A stretch of 64,000 nucleotides of DNA from Chloroflexota bacterium (GCA_002721875.1 PBLU01000026.1:1-64000); one strand, 5' to 3'. Positions 1-8,976 are shown, numbered from the stretch's first letter. The notes: generated by a model from the letters alone, not told the origin. Numbers and translations: made by a program.

Positions 1-125
1 CTGAGGAAGTAAAGTCAGAGGATTCTGATGAAGTAAAGTCAGAGGATTCTGATGAAGTAAAGTCAGAGGATTCTGAGGAAGTAAAGCCAGAAAATTCAGA
101 TGATGATTCTTCATCAAAAAATTAG
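1..125 (+). CDS. C-terminal end of an acidic repeat-tailed protein (partial)
   Basis: The reading frame that starts at base 3 is open from the window edge and stops with TAG at 123-125. It encodes 40 residues dominated by Glu, Asp, Ser and Lys, in four octapeptides of the type DEVKSEDS, followed by a short Asp/Ser-rich end. The tail is low-complexity and very probably disordered. The body of the protein lies outside the window, so no function can be given. The parvulin gene follows 37 bases later on the same strand and may be co-transcribed. Confidence 0.65.
   Translation, partial: EEVKSEDSDEVKSEDSDEVKSEDSEEVKPENSDDDSSSKN
3..98 (+). repeat. Four tandem 24-bp in-frame repeats
   Basis: Four consecutive 24-base units begin at 3, 27, 51 and 75. 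Units two and three are identical, unit one differs at one base and unit four is more diverged. The unit length is a multiple of three, so the repeats add octapeptides without breaking the frame. They form the acidic tail of the partial upstream gene and look prone to copy-number change by slippage. Confidence 0.85.
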
Positions 126-162
126 TAGGTCTCTTAAAATTTAGGATTTCAAATTATTTATT

Positions 163-1338
163 ATGGTCAACGATAAAAAAATCTCTGATCCTGATCAAGG
201 TAGTACTTCTTTTGAAATTGGAAAGAGAAGCATTACAGGAACTAAGGGTCAAAGCAGATTTGAAATTTTAGAAAAAAACAAAAGTAAGTCGATTTTTTTA
301 AAGCCATTCTTTTATATAGGATTTTCATTTTTCATTATTATATTTTTTATACTAGTTTTCTTCTATGTAAATAGTTATGTTTTACCTCCAATGCAGGATG
401 CAGTTAGAGTTGCGGATGTTAAGTATACAAGAGGTGATGTAGTAAAATTTATTAGATTTAATCAAAGAATTAGTGAAGATTTAGGAATTGAATTTGAGAT
501 AGGCAACTCATTATTTGAAGCTCTCAGAGTAATTCTTGAGGCAGAATTAGCATATCAAGTTGCACCAAAATATGGGATTACCGTTACAAACGATCAAGTT
601 GACCAAAGAATAGAATTCTTAATGGGATTCATATCAGATAGTAATAGTGGGAATTCAGAAGAATATAAAAAAAATGTTGAAGAATCCTACCGTCAATTTC
701 TTAATAAAACTGGATTAAATGATCGAGAATATAAAGATTATGTCAAAAGAACAATGTTCAGAGAAGAGTTGAAAGAAGTTGTTTCTAGAGATTTATCAAG
801 AATTCAACCTCAAGCTAATATTTATGAATTAGTTTTTGAAACACCTGATCTATCAGTAATAAATTCTATAGATAGAAAACTAACAATGGGTGCGGATATA
901 GAGCAAATAGCATTAGAATATTCAGAAGATAAAGAAGTTTTGAGAACCAAAGGAAATTTAGGTTGGATGCCTAGAGGTATAGATAAGGAAATGGATAAAA
1001 TTATTTTTGATTCATTAGATGAGATCAATATTATTGAATATAATAAATTAATTGACACTCCTTATAGAAATACAACTGAAAAAACATATTCATTTTACTA
1101 TATAGCTGATTATTCTGAAGCAAGAGAAATAGATGATAAAAATTTTGAGATTTTAGCGGATTTTGAGTTTGAAAAATTTATTAATTCTTTTACTGAAGAA
1201 TATAATCTTTGGATGGATATTGATAGTGATATCTATAATTGGATAAATAATAAAGTTCTTATTGCTTCAAATTCAGAATTTCTAGATATTCAAAGTGATG
1301 ACAATCTTCAAAATAATATTCAAACTTCACAACAATAA
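163..1338 (+). CDS. Membrane-anchored parvulin-type peptidyl-prolyl isomerase (SurA/PpiC-like)
   Basis: This 391-residue protein has a polar, basic N-terminus, one hydrophobic membrane segment at about residues 49-70, and an extracytoplasmic remainder. Residues 85-215 resemble the helical SurA N-terminal chaperone domain. Residues about 219-285 resemble a parvulin (PpiC) domain, with the typical pattern GADIEQIALEYSED followed by GNLGWMPRG. Family members help fold secreted proteins outside the membrane. The C-terminal third is acidic and does not show the complete parvulin core, so catalytic activity is uncertain. The start is the first ATG and has only a weak ribosome binding site. Confidence 0.75.
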   Translation: MVNDKKISDPDQGSTSFEIGKRSITGTKGQSRFEILEKNKSKSIFLKPFFYIGFSFFIIIFFILVFFYVNSYVLPPMQDAVRVADVKYTRGDVVKFIRFNQRISEDLGIEFEIGNSLFEALRVILEAELAYQVAPKYGITVTNDQVDQRIEFLMGFISDSNSGNSEEYKKNVEESYRQFLNKTGLNDREYKDYVKRTMFREELKEVVSRDLSRIQPQANIYELVFETPDLSVINSIDRKLTMGADIEQIALEYSEDKEVLRTKGNLGWMPRGIDKEMDKIIFDSLDEINIIEYNKLIDTPYRNTTEKTYSFYYIADYSEAREIDDKNFEILADFEFEKFINSFTEEYNLWMDIDSDIYNWINNKVLIASNSEFLDIQSDDNLQNNIQTSQQ

Positions 1339-1358
1339 ATGATATATACTTTTTTTAA

Positions 1359-2447
1359 ATGAAAAAAACTCTAATTGAACACTACAAAGATTTTCTTCCT
1401 ATTAATAAATCAACACCTAGTATTTCTTTAGGAGAAGGATTTACACCTCTGGTAAAGTCTGTAAATTTTAGTAAAAAATTTGAATCTGAGATTTATTTTA
1501 AGTTAGAAGGGTGTAATCCTAGTGGCTCGTTTAAAGATAGGGGAATGTTTTTAGCTGTTGCTAAAGCAATAGAAAATAATAAGTCTAAAATAATTTGTGC
1601 TTCAACTGGTAATACATCTGCTTCAGCTGCAGCTTTTGGAGCAAGATATAACCTAGAAACTATTGTCATTATACCTAGTGGAAAAATTGCAGTAGGTAAG
1701 CTCTTGCAGGCAATGGCCTATGGAGCAAAAATAGTTTCTATTAAAGGGAATTTTGATCAAGCTCTTGAGGCAGTCAAACAAATATCCGAAAGTATGGATT
1801 TTGAGATTGTTAACTCTATTAATCCCTTTAGATTAGAGGGCCAAAAAACTGCTTCTTTTGAAATTATTGATACGCTAAAAGTTTCTCCTGACTATCAATT
1901 TATGCCTGTTGGAAATGCAGGAAATATAAGTTCATATTTCAAGGGTTATAAAGAGTATTTGGAAAGAAATAAAATTGATAACATACCAGTTCTTTATGGT
2001 GTTCAAGCTAAGAATTCTGCACCACTAGTAGACGACAGAATAATTAAAAATCCCAAAACATTAGCAAGTGCTATTAGAATAGGTAATCCTGCAAGTTCAG
2101 AATTGGCAAAACTATCTATCAAAGAAACTAATGGTGAGTTTTTAAAAGTTTCTGACGAAGAAATTATTTCTGCTCAATCTCTCTTGGCAAGTAATGAAGG
2201 AATATTTTGTGAACCTGCGTCTGCTGCATCTTTTGCAGGATTATTGAAAAAAATTGAAAATGGTTTAGATGTAAAAAATAAAATAATAGTATGTATATTA
2301 ACGGGTAATGGATTGAAAGACCCTCAAAATGCTGAAAAGTATTTAAGTTCAAAAATAATCAAAACAGGCTCCAGCCCAGAGTCAATAAAGAAAGCAATTA
2401 TTACTGGTTCATCAACTAATATTATCAGCAGGATTTTATCCAATTGA
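1359..2447 (+). CDS. thrC: Threonine synthase
   Basis: This 362-residue PLP-dependent fold-type II enzyme should convert O-phospho-L-homoserine to threonine in the cytoplasm. The N-terminus carries the family pattern LGEGFTPL. The PLP-binding lysine is K59 in NPSGSFKDRG, the substrate loop is ASTGNTSASAAA at about 82-93, and the phosphate-binding segment PVGNAGN lies near 183-189. The length fits the short actinobacterial and Chloroflexota type. The stop codon overlaps the TTG start of the next gene by four bases, which suggests translational coupling with a gene that has no evident role in threonine synthesis. Confidence 0.93.
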   Translation: MKKTLIEHYKDFLPINKSTPSISLGEGFTPLVKSVNFSKKFESEIYFKLEGCNPSGSFKDRGMFLAVAKAIENNKSKIICASTGNTSASAAAFGARYNLETIVIIPSGKIAVGKLLQAMAYGAKIVSIKGNFDQALEAVKQISESMDFEIVNSINPFRLEGQKTASFEIIDTLKVSPDYQFMPVGNAGNISSYFKGYKEYLERNKIDNIPVLYGVQAKNSAPLVDDRIIKNPKTLASAIRIGNPASSELAKLSIKETNGEFLKVSDEEIISAQSLLASNEGIFCEPASAASFAGLLKKIENGLDVKNKIIVCILTGNGLKDPQNAEKYLSSKIIKTGSSPESIKKAIITGSSTNIISRILSN

Positions 2448-3379
2448 AATTTGATAAATTAGACAGTAGTGTATGGAAGGATTTTGAGGAAAATTCTTCT
2501 GAAGTTTCGCCATTTGATTTATTAGCTTGGAAAAAAATATGGTCTCAAAATTTGGGCGATAACTTTGATTATAAAATTTTTTTCAATTCTAATTTTTTTA
2601 TTCCTGTTAAGTTTTGTAATTTAGAGGCCTCATTAATTGGTGATAAAGATGTAGTTGATTATAATGCGATACTTTATAAAAATAATAAATTTGAAGATTT
2701 TAAAGAATTAATAGATCAGATCTTTGAAGAAAAAATTTCTAATTTTAGGATCTACTCTATTAGAGAGAATTCAGAGATACTAAAAAATCTTAAAATGCTG
2801 AAAGATTATAATATCAATATTTCTAAAGAAGACGTTGCACCTTACTTATCACTTCCACAATCTTGGGACGAATATCTTATTAGACTCAGTAAAAAACGAA
2901 GACATGAAATTAAGAGAAAAATCAGAAGATTTGAAGAAAACTTTAGTTATATTTCTGGTGATTATGATTCATTAGAAAATACCAAAGAGATTACTGATGA
3001 ATTTATTAGATTACATAAGTTAAGCTCCCATGAAAAAGAAATTTTTATGAATGAAAATAGAGAAAATTTTTTTAGAAATCTAATATATAAATTTTTGTTA
3101 GATAAAAAATTATTATATTCATACATAAAAGTTAATAATAAAACTATTGCATGTTCTATTTCTTTCGTACTCAACGGCACTAGATATTTATACAACTCTG
3201 GATTTGATCCAGAATACATAAAGCATTCCTCAGGGTTATTAAATCATATATTTGCAATTAAGAGGTCTATTGAAAATAAATTTCAAATTTTTGATTTTAT
3301 GAGAGGAAATGAGAGATATAAATATGACCTTGGAGGAGTAGATAAAAATCTTTATTCAATAAATCTTGAAAGAAAATGA
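2444..3379 (+). CDS. GNAT-fold acyltransferase, CelD/BioF2-like family
   Basis: This 311-residue protein belongs to the CelD/FemAB-like acetyltransferase group (Acetyltransf_6 type). The central part has a basic stretch (KKRRHEIKRKIRRFEE, about 149-164). The C-terminal half shows the family pattern of a chain of beta strands, then GLLNHIFAIKRSIEN and FDFMRGNERYKYDLGG, matching the usual FDFLRGDE.YK end. Members are tied to envelope polysaccharide or lipid modification, but the substrate cannot be read from sequence. It starts with TTG inside the thrC stop and overlaps the following glycosyltransferase by four bases, so the two probably work together. Confidence 0.75.
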   Translation: MKFDKLDSSVWKDFEENSSEVSPFDLLAWKKIWSQNLGDNFDYKIFFNSNFFIPVKFCNLEASLIGDKDVVDYNAILYKNNKFEDFKELIDQIFEEKISNFRIYSIRENSEILKNLKMLKDYNINISKEDVAPYLSLPQSWDEYLIRLSKKRRHEIKRKIRRFEENFSYISGDYDSLENTKEITDEFIRLHKLSSHEKEIFMNENRENFFRNLIYKFLLDKKLLYSYIKVNNKTIACSISFVLNGTRYLYNSGFDPEYIKHSSGLLNHIFAIKRSIENKFQIFDFMRGNERYKYDLGGVDKNLYSINLERK

Positions 3380-4497
3380 TAAATATGAATATTACTGTTC
3401 TTTCAATACATTCTTGTTATTGTCAAAAAATTGGAATTGGAAAATCTGGAGGTTTAAGTATCTATCTTTATAATCTTGTAGATTTCTTACTCTCAAAAAA
3501 AGTTAAGGTAAATTTTATTACCTCCTATCATGAAAATTGTTTACTAGAAAAAAATGTAAATCTTAATATTATTCACTCCAAGAATTCTAAGTTATCTGAT
3601 TCTCAGATTTTTTCAGTAAGTAATAAAACTGATTTGCTCATTTCAAATTATTGGACATCTGGAATGTTCGCAAAAAAGTTTTTTAATTCTTCCAAAATAA
3701 AGAAAATAAACATATCACATACAATTGAAGGTCTAAAGAAAGTTAATAGTCCTACATATCAAATAGATAAATTCAGATACGAAGAAGAAAAAATGTTTTC
3801 TGATTTTTTTGATTATGTTATTTGTTTTTCGAAACAAGAAAAAGAATTATTGAAAAAAGATTATGGCTACTTAGAATCTCAGATTTTAGATTCAACTCCT
3901 GGCTATAATCAAAATTTTTTTTATAATATGTCTAAACAATATTCAAGAGAATATATTAATTTTCATCAAAAAGATGAATTAATACTTTTTGTAGGAAGGT
4001 TAGATTATCTAAAAGGATTAGATATAGCTTTAGATGTAATGAGACTATCAAAAATAAAAAGTAAAAATTATAAACTTTTGATTGCGGGTGGAGATAGAGG
4101 CTCTTTAGAACAAAAAAAAATTATTGAAGAATTAAAAATGAATAAAATCAATGACTCAATATTTTGGTTAGGATCATTATCTCAAAAAGACTTAAATTAT
4201 TACTACAATGCTGTTGATATTGTACTAATACCATCAAGATCAGAAACATTTGGTATGGTGTGTCTTGAAGCCATAGCTACAAAAACTCCAGTATTAGCTT
4301 CTCCGGTAGGCAGGATGAAAGATTTCATAGATAATGGAAACTCAGGTATTTTAGTAGAAAAAAATACATCCCAAGAATATTTTAGTAATTTAGAAATGTT
4401 TTTTGAGAATAAAGATTTTTACAAACCTAATCTAGAAAAAGTAGGAACTTTTCAATGGAATAGAGTACTAAGCAAAACCTTTGATATTTTTATTTAG
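3376..4497 (+). CDS. GT4-family glycosyltransferase
   Basis: This 373-residue GT-B enzyme has an N-terminal Rossmann domain with a glycine-rich acceptor loop (GIGKSGGLSIYLYNL). The C-terminal donor domain carries LILFVGRLDYLKGLD and PSRSETFGMVCLEAIA, the E-x7-E signature of GT4 retaining transferases. The layout resembles MshA and sucrose-phosphate-synthase-type enzymes, but donor and acceptor are not determinable. Starts at 3376 or 3385 (MNITVLS) are both possible. The gene overlaps the upstream acyltransferase by four bases and is convergent with, and overlaps by eight bases, a tandem-GNAT gene. Confidence 0.88.
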   Translation: MINMNITVLSIHSCYCQKIGIGKSGGLSIYLYNLVDFLLSKKVKVNFITSYHENCLLEKNVNLNIIHSKNSKLSDSQIFSVSNKTDLLISNYWTSGMFAKKFFNSSKIKKINISHTIEGLKKVNSPTYQIDKFRYEEEKMFSDFFDYVICFSKQEKELLKKDYGYLESQILDSTPGYNQNFFYNMSKQYSREYINFHQKDELILFVGRLDYLKGLDIALDVMRLSKIKSKNYKLLIAGGDRGSLEQKKIIEELKMNKINDSIFWLGSLSQKDLNYYYNAVDIVLIPSRSETFGMVCLEAIATKTPVLASPVGRMKDFIDNGNSGILVEKNTSQEYFSNLEMFFENKDFYKPNLEKVGTFQWNRVLSKTFDIFI

Positions 4498-5368
4498 TTA
4501 GCTCGTACCACTTTAGATTATCATATTCATTAAAACCCATCTTAGAGTATATTTTTTTTGCAAAAGAATTATTATTATCAACCTCAAGTCTAATTTTTTT
4601 ACAACCTAATTCAAACAAATGATTTATTGAAAAATTAACAATACTTGAAGCTAAACCATGATTTCTATAATTTTTTAGAGAACCACACATTAATAATTTT
4701 CCAATTTTATCTTCTAAGTTATAGTATGACCATGCATATCCAACCCATTCGTTTTTTGGATTTATTAATCCAAGAATATAGTTATTTTTATTATCTTTTT
4801 TAATATAATTTATTTCTCTAAGAATATCTTGAGGTCTATTCTCTTGGTACCCATGATGATTCCTAAAGCATATATTTTGTAAATTAGTTAATTTTTCTAA
4901 GTCGGTTTTGATATCAAAACTTTTTCTTTGAAATAATTTTTCATCAATATTAACTTTACTACCCTTATAATTAGTTTTTTCTAATTCCATAAAATTATAT
5001 GTTTCAGTAGGCCTAAATTTTTTATTTGAAAGGATTTTTGAGGTTTCACTATCCCTTATTCCAGTTTCTACAGAAGTTGAAAAATCAATAGTATTAATAA
5101 TTTCATGATATTGGAAAATTTTACTTATATCGAGAGATTTAATTATTGTTCTATTTATTTTTTTTTCCTGTTCTATCATGAAATAATTATCGATTAAATT
5201 TTTAGAATGGGATAAGAAAATTATAAGATTTTTATTTATCATTGATTCTTTAAATAAAAAAAAATCTTTTGTGAAATCAGAATGCCCATGATCATGAATT
5301 TTACACACAAAGTTATAAAAATATTTTATTTCCTTTGCATTATTAATGTCTAATTTATTTATTTTCAT
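4490..5368 (-). CDS. Tandem GNAT acetyltransferase (MshD-like architecture)
   Basis: This 292-residue protein appears to hold two GNAT folds. The N-terminal one is degenerate, as in mycothiol synthase and related double-GNAT enzymes. The C-terminal one, at about residues 185-288, is intact: the acetyl-CoA loop region reads GSLKNYRNHGLASSIV, with RNHGLA standing in for the Q/R-x-x-G-x-G/A motif, and it ends in SFAKKIYSKMGFNEYD. The acceptor is unknown. It is convergent with the GT4 gene. The pairing of an MshA-like glycosyltransferase and an MshD-like acetyltransferase is suggestive of a glycosylated thiol pathway but is not proof of one. Confidence 0.7.
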   Translation of the reverse strand: MKINKLDINNAKEIKYFYNFVCKIHDHGHSDFTKDFFLFKESMINKNLIIFLSHSKNLIDNYFMIEQEKKINRTIIKSLDISKIFQYHEIINTIDFSTSVETGIRDSETSKILSNKKFRPTETYNFMELEKTNYKGSKVNIDEKLFQRKSFDIKTDLEKLTNLQNICFRNHHGYQENRPQDILREINYIKKDNKNNYILGLINPKNEWVGYAWSYYNLEDKIGKLLMCGSLKNYRNHGLASSIVNFSINHLFELGCKKIRLEVDNNNSFAKKIYSKMGFNEYDNLKWYELTK

Positions 5369-5412
5369 TTGGGTAATTTATCAGATTAATAGCAATTTGA
5401 TCTATATAGTTA

Positions 5413-5418
5413 TATAAT
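5413..5418 (+). promoter_or_regulatory. Candidate -10 box of the ilv-leu operon
   Basis: A perfect TATAAT lies just upstream of the T-box leader and would place transcription initiation at about 5425, immediately before Stem I. No convincing -35 hexamer is visible at 16-18 bases upstream, so the call rests on the -10 and its position. Confidence 0.4.
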
Positions 5419-5429
5419 AGAATCAACAC

Positions 5430-5650
5430 TAAGAATAGGAGTAGTAGTTAATACTTTTCTAATAAGAGAGTTGATGGTTTCTGCAAATCAATATTAAAGG
5501 TTAATGAACTCGCCTAGGAGTGGTTCTTCTGAATAGAGTAAGAAGAAACGAAATAAACTGCGATAAAGTTTAAATTAAGCGGCACGAATTTCGTGCAATT
5601 AAGGTGGTAACGCGGGTAATCTCGTCCTTTTTAGGACGAGTTTTTTTTTG
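5430..5650 (+). ncRNA. T-box riboswitch, leucine (CUC) specifier
   Basis: The leader has the parts of a transcriptional T-box in order. The AGAGAG motif of Stem I lies at 5465-5470, followed by a GATGGT-type distal segment. The specifier context GAA-CTC-GCC places CTC (leucine) at 5509-5511. A short hairpin GCACGA/TCGTGC lies at 5582-5596. The T-box sequence at 5601-5616 is close to the consensus AGGGTGGNACCGCG, with TGGT at 5605-5608 to pair with an uncharged tRNA 3' end whose discriminator base is A. A terminator follows directly. By family knowledge, uncharged tRNA-Leu would stabilise the antiterminator and switch on the operon. A CUC specifier is also used by the Bacillus subtilis ilv-leu leader. 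Confidence 0.93.
5621..5649 (+). terminator. Rho-independent terminator of the T-box leader
   Basis: CTCGTCC (5621-5627) pairs perfectly with GGACGAG (5634-5640), and nine T residues follow at 5641-5649. It lies between the T-box sequence and ilvB and is the regulated attenuator of the operon. Confidence 0.93.
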
Positions 5651-5669
5651 TTAAGTAATGGAGAATATA

Positions 5670-7367
5670 ATGCCAAAAGATTTATTCAAAGGAAGCGAAA
5701 TAGTTTGTAAGGCTCTTATTAAAGAGGGAGTCAATGTCGTATTTGGTATTCCTGGTGGAGCAATTTTACCCTTGTATGGAACACTAAACAACTTTCCAGA
5801 GATAAAACATATACTTACTAGACATGAGCAAGGTGCTTGCCATGCAGCTGATGGGTATGCAAGAACAACTGGAAAAGTAGGAGTAGCATTTGCTACCTCA
5901 GGGCCAGGCGCTACAAATCTTATTACTGGTCTAGCTACAGCGATGATGGATTCAGTACCAGTTGTAGCTATAACAGGTCAAGTTGGCAGGCCAGCAATAG
6001 GGACAGATGCTTTTCAAGAAACAGATATTACTGGAGCTACATTACCTGTTACAAAACATAACTATTTAGTGATGAAAGCGTCAGATATTGGCCCCATAAT
6101 ACATGAAGCTTTTTATATTGCTAAGACTGGCAGACCAGGTCCTGTGCTAATTGATATACCCAAAGATGTATACGATGAATTAGCCAATTATGACTACAAA
6201 AAAGATTCAAAAATTGATCTGCCTGGATATAAACCTTATCCTAAAATTGATGAATCTCAAGTTGAAAAAGCAATTGATCTTATAACTGAATCAAAAAAGC
6301 CAGTCATATTGGCAGGTCATGGAGTTATAATTTCGAGAGCAGAAGAAAAACTTTTAGAATTTGCAGAAAAATGTCAAATTCCTGTCGTAACAACTTTGTT
6401 GGGTATATCCTCATTTCCGGAAAATCATATTTTATCTGCGGGGTTTCCTGGTATGCATGGTATGGCTTATGCATCAATTGCCCTAGATGAAGCAGACTTA
6501 ATAATTGGTATTGGATCAAGATTTGATGATCGTATTGTAGGTAATGCTAAAAGGTTTGGTAAAAATTCAAAAAAAATTCATATAGATATAGATCCAGCAG
6601 AAATAAATAAAACTGTGAAGATAGATGCTCCTATAGTTGGAGATATTAATCAGGTATTAGAAATATTGAATCCCAAACTTAATACTCAAAATCATACTAA
6701 ATGGCTAAAAGAAGTTGAACACATTAAAGCTGAGCATCCCTCCCTTATGATTCCAGAATCAAAGAGTTTACTAGGACAACAAGTAATTAAGACTCTATCA
6801 GATATAACCAAAGGAAATGCAATTATTTGTACTGGTGTTGGTCAGCACCAAATGTGGGCTGCTCAACATTATCAGTTTACAAAACCCAATACTTGGTTGT
6901 CTTCCGGTGGCTTAGGAACTATGGGATATGAAATACCAAGTGCAATTGGTGCTCAGGTTGGATCTCCTCAGCAGACAGTTTGGTCTATATGTGGAGATGG
7001 AGGTTTTCAAATGACTATAGGTGAATTAGCAACAGTAGCTGAAAATAAACTTCCCATAAAGTATGCAATTCTAAATAATAATCATTTAGGTATGATTACT
7101 CAATGGCAAGATATGTTTTATCAAGGCCAAAGAAATGCAGAAACATATACTGGTAATCCTGATTTTGTAAAACTAGCAGAGGCTTATGGTATTAAAGCTA
7201 TAAGAGTTGAAAATCAAGATGATGTTCAAGCTGCAATAAATGAAGCAAATAATCATCAAGGTCCCGTAATTCTAGATTTTGTAATAGAAAAAGTAGATTA
7301 TGTATATCCAATGATACCTGCAGGAGGTAGTGTTGATCAGCTAATTGAAGAGGAGCAAGATAAATGA
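5670..7367 (+). CDS. ilvB: Acetolactate synthase, large catalytic subunit
   Basis: This thiamine-diphosphate enzyme condenses two pyruvates, or pyruvate with 2-oxobutyrate, in the first common step of valine, leucine and isoleucine synthesis. RHEQGACHAADGYAR near the N-terminus carries the catalytic Glu. The central FAD-binding domain follows, and GDGGFQMTIGELATV near the C-terminus is the ThDP/Mg motif with its NNN follow-up. An in-frame ATG occurs at 5658, but the ATG at 5670 has GGAG six bases upstream and gives the usual N-terminus (MPKDLFKGSEIV), so it is preferred; the product is 565 residues. It is the first gene after the T-box and overlaps ilvN by four bases. Confidence 0.96.
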   Translation: MPKDLFKGSEIVCKALIKEGVNVVFGIPGGAILPLYGTLNNFPEIKHILTRHEQGACHAADGYARTTGKVGVAFATSGPGATNLITGLATAMMDSVPVVAITGQVGRPAIGTDAFQETDITGATLPVTKHNYLVMKASDIGPIIHEAFYIAKTGRPGPVLIDIPKDVYDELANYDYKKDSKIDLPGYKPYPKIDESQVEKAIDLITESKKPVILAGHGVIISRAEEKLLEFAEKCQIPVVTTLLGISSFPENHILSAGFPGMHGMAYASIALDEADLIIGIGSRFDDRIVGNAKRFGKNSKKIHIDIDPAEINKTVKIDAPIVGDINQVLEILNPKLNTQNHTKWLKEVEHIKAEHPSLMIPESKSLLGQQVIKTLSDITKGNAIICTGVGQHQMWAAQHYQFTKPNTWLSSGGLGTMGYEIPSAIGAQVGSPQQTVWSICGDGGFQMTIGELATVAENKLPIKYAILNNNHLGMITQWQDMFYQGQRNAETYTGNPDFVKLAEAYGIKAIRVENQDDVQAAINEANNHQGPVILDFVIEKVDYVYPMIPAGGSVDQLIEEEQDK

Positions 7368-7945
7368 AAAATGATGGACTTCATAGAAGAACAATTATTG
7401 CTCTAGTTCATGATAAGCCAGGTGTACTAGCCAGAATATCAGGTTTGTTTAGAAGAAGAGGGGTTAATATTGAAAGCTTAGCTGTGGGTCATTCAGAAAA
7501 AAATGGTTTTTCTAGAATGACCTTTGTAGTTGCTGGTTCGGAAAATTCAGTTATGAAAATTTCGTCTCAGCTAAATAAGTTAATTGATATTGTTGATGCT
7601 TCAGATATAAGTGAAAAAAATACTGTTTGGAGAGAACTTGCGCTAATAAAAGTATCTTGCAAACCCTCTCAAAGAGTTGAAATTTTAGAATTATCAAAAA
7701 TATTTCGAGTCAATGTAGTTGATGTAGGAATAAATAACATGACCTTTGAGATAGCAGGAGGTAAATCAAAAATTGATTCTTTTGTAGAACTGTTGGATCA
7801 ATTTGGAATAATGGAAATCATGAGAACAGGCAGAATTGCTACACTTAGAGGAACTACAAAAGTAGGCATTGAAGATGGAGAATTTAGTAATCAGGACGAA
7901 TCAGATGTATATATTTCTGATGATAATGAATCAGGATCAGTATAA
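7364..7945 (+). CDS. ilvN: Acetolactate synthase, small regulatory subunit
   Basis: This 193-residue protein has an N-terminal ACT domain (about residues 9-82) beginning RTIIALVHDKPGVLARISGLF, which in the family binds valine and activates or inhibits the large subunit. A second ALS_ss_C-type domain follows up to about residue 165 (MRTGRIATLRGT). About 25 acidic residues at the C-terminus extend it beyond the usual 160-170 residues and look disordered. The ATG overlaps the ilvB stop in an ATGA arrangement, consistent with equimolar production. Confidence 0.95.
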   Translation: MKNDGLHRRTIIALVHDKPGVLARISGLFRRRGVNIESLAVGHSEKNGFSRMTFVVAGSENSVMKISSQLNKLIDIVDASDISEKNTVWRELALIKVSCKPSQRVEILELSKIFRVNVVDVGINNMTFEIAGGKSKIDSFVELLDQFGIMEIMRTGRIATLRGTTKVGIEDGEFSNQDESDVYISDDNESGSV

Positions 7946-7960
7946 CTAAAGGAGAAAAAA

Positions 7961-8959
7961 ATGGCAAAATTATTTTATGACAATGATATAAACGATCAAA
8001 TTTTAAGAGATAAGAAGATTTCTGTTATAGGCTATGGCTCGCAAGGTCATGCTCATGCGCAAAATCTTAAAGACTCTGGTTTTGATGTAATTATAGGTCT
8101 ATATGAAGGATCTAAGTCTAAAGAAAAAGCTGAAAATGACGGTTTTAAAGTTTTCAGCATTTCAGAAGCTGTAAAAAATTCTCAATTAATAAGTTTGTGT
8201 ATTCCTGATCCTTCTATGAAAAAGGTTTTTAATGAAGATATAAAAGATAATTTATCTGAGCGTGATATATTACTTTTTGCACATGGTTTTGCAATTCTTT
8301 ACGAAGAAATAAAACCTCCTGAAGATGTAGATGTTGTAATGATCGCACCAAAGGCTCCTGGTCATAGAGTACGAGCAGTTTTTGAAAGAGATTTAGGTGT
8401 ACCTTGTCTAATTGCCGTTGATAAAGATCATTCAGGCAATGCTTACGAAATAGCATTAGCATATGGAAAAGGTATAGGTGGAGGTAGAGCTGGAATTTTA
8501 GAAACTACATTTAAGGAAGAAACTGAGACAGATCTTTTCGGTGAACAAGCTGTTCTTTGTGGAGGAATAACCGCATTGATTAAAGCAGGTTTTGAAGTAC
8601 TTACAGAAGCTGGGTACCAGCCTGAATCAGCATACTTTGAAGTTTTACATGAATTAAAATTAATCGTTGATCTTATCTATCAAGGAGGATTGGAAGGTAT
8701 GAGATATTCCGTTTCAACAACTGCAGAATATGGAGATTACACAGTGGGTCCAAAAATAATTGATGATTCAGTTAAGCAATCAATGAAAAATGTATTAGAT
8801 GATATTCAAAGTGGAAGATTTGCAAAGGAATGGATTGCTGAAAATGATGAAGGATTACATAAATATAATGAGTTAAGAGAAGCTGATTTAAGCCACCCTG
8901 TAGAAAAAATAGGTAAGGACCTCAGAGCTATGATGCCTTGGTTAGAATCAACAACATAA
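7961..8959 (+). CDS. ilvC: Ketol-acid reductoisomerase (class I)
   Basis: This 332-residue enzyme isomerises and reduces acetohydroxyacids in valine, leucine and isoleucine synthesis. GYGSQGHAHAQNL is the dinucleotide-binding loop. The cofactor-specificity loop reads GLYEGSKSKEKA, with serines at the phosphate-contacting positions typical of NADPH enzymes and Tyr where Arg is common. The metal-binding region is ETDLFGEQAVLCGG followed by YFEVLHELKLIVD. The length matches short class I enzymes. AAGGAG lies eight bases before the ATG. It is the third gene of the T-box operon. Confidence 0.96.
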   Translation: MAKLFYDNDINDQILRDKKISVIGYGSQGHAHAQNLKDSGFDVIIGLYEGSKSKEKAENDGFKVFSISEAVKNSQLISLCIPDPSMKKVFNEDIKDNLSERDILLFAHGFAILYEEIKPPEDVDVVMIAPKAPGHRVRAVFERDLGVPCLIAVDKDHSGNAYEIALAYGKGIGGGRAGILETTFKEETETDLFGEQAVLCGGITALIKAGFEVLTEAGYQPESAYFEVLHELKLIVDLIYQGGLEGMRYSVSTTAEYGDYTVGPKIIDDSVKQSMKNVLDDIQSGRFAKEWIAENDEGLHKYNELREADLSHPVEKIGKDLRAMMPWLESTT

Positions 8960-8976
8960 TTAATGAAAGTATATAA

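Noticed and set aside
1..125. CRISPR array
   Set aside because: The 24-bp units are contiguous without spacers and are in frame in a coding sequence.
5658..5669. ilvB start at the ATG at 5658
   Set aside because: The ATG at 5670 has GGAG six bases upstream and yields the usual N-terminus; the upstream ATG overlaps that ribosome binding site.
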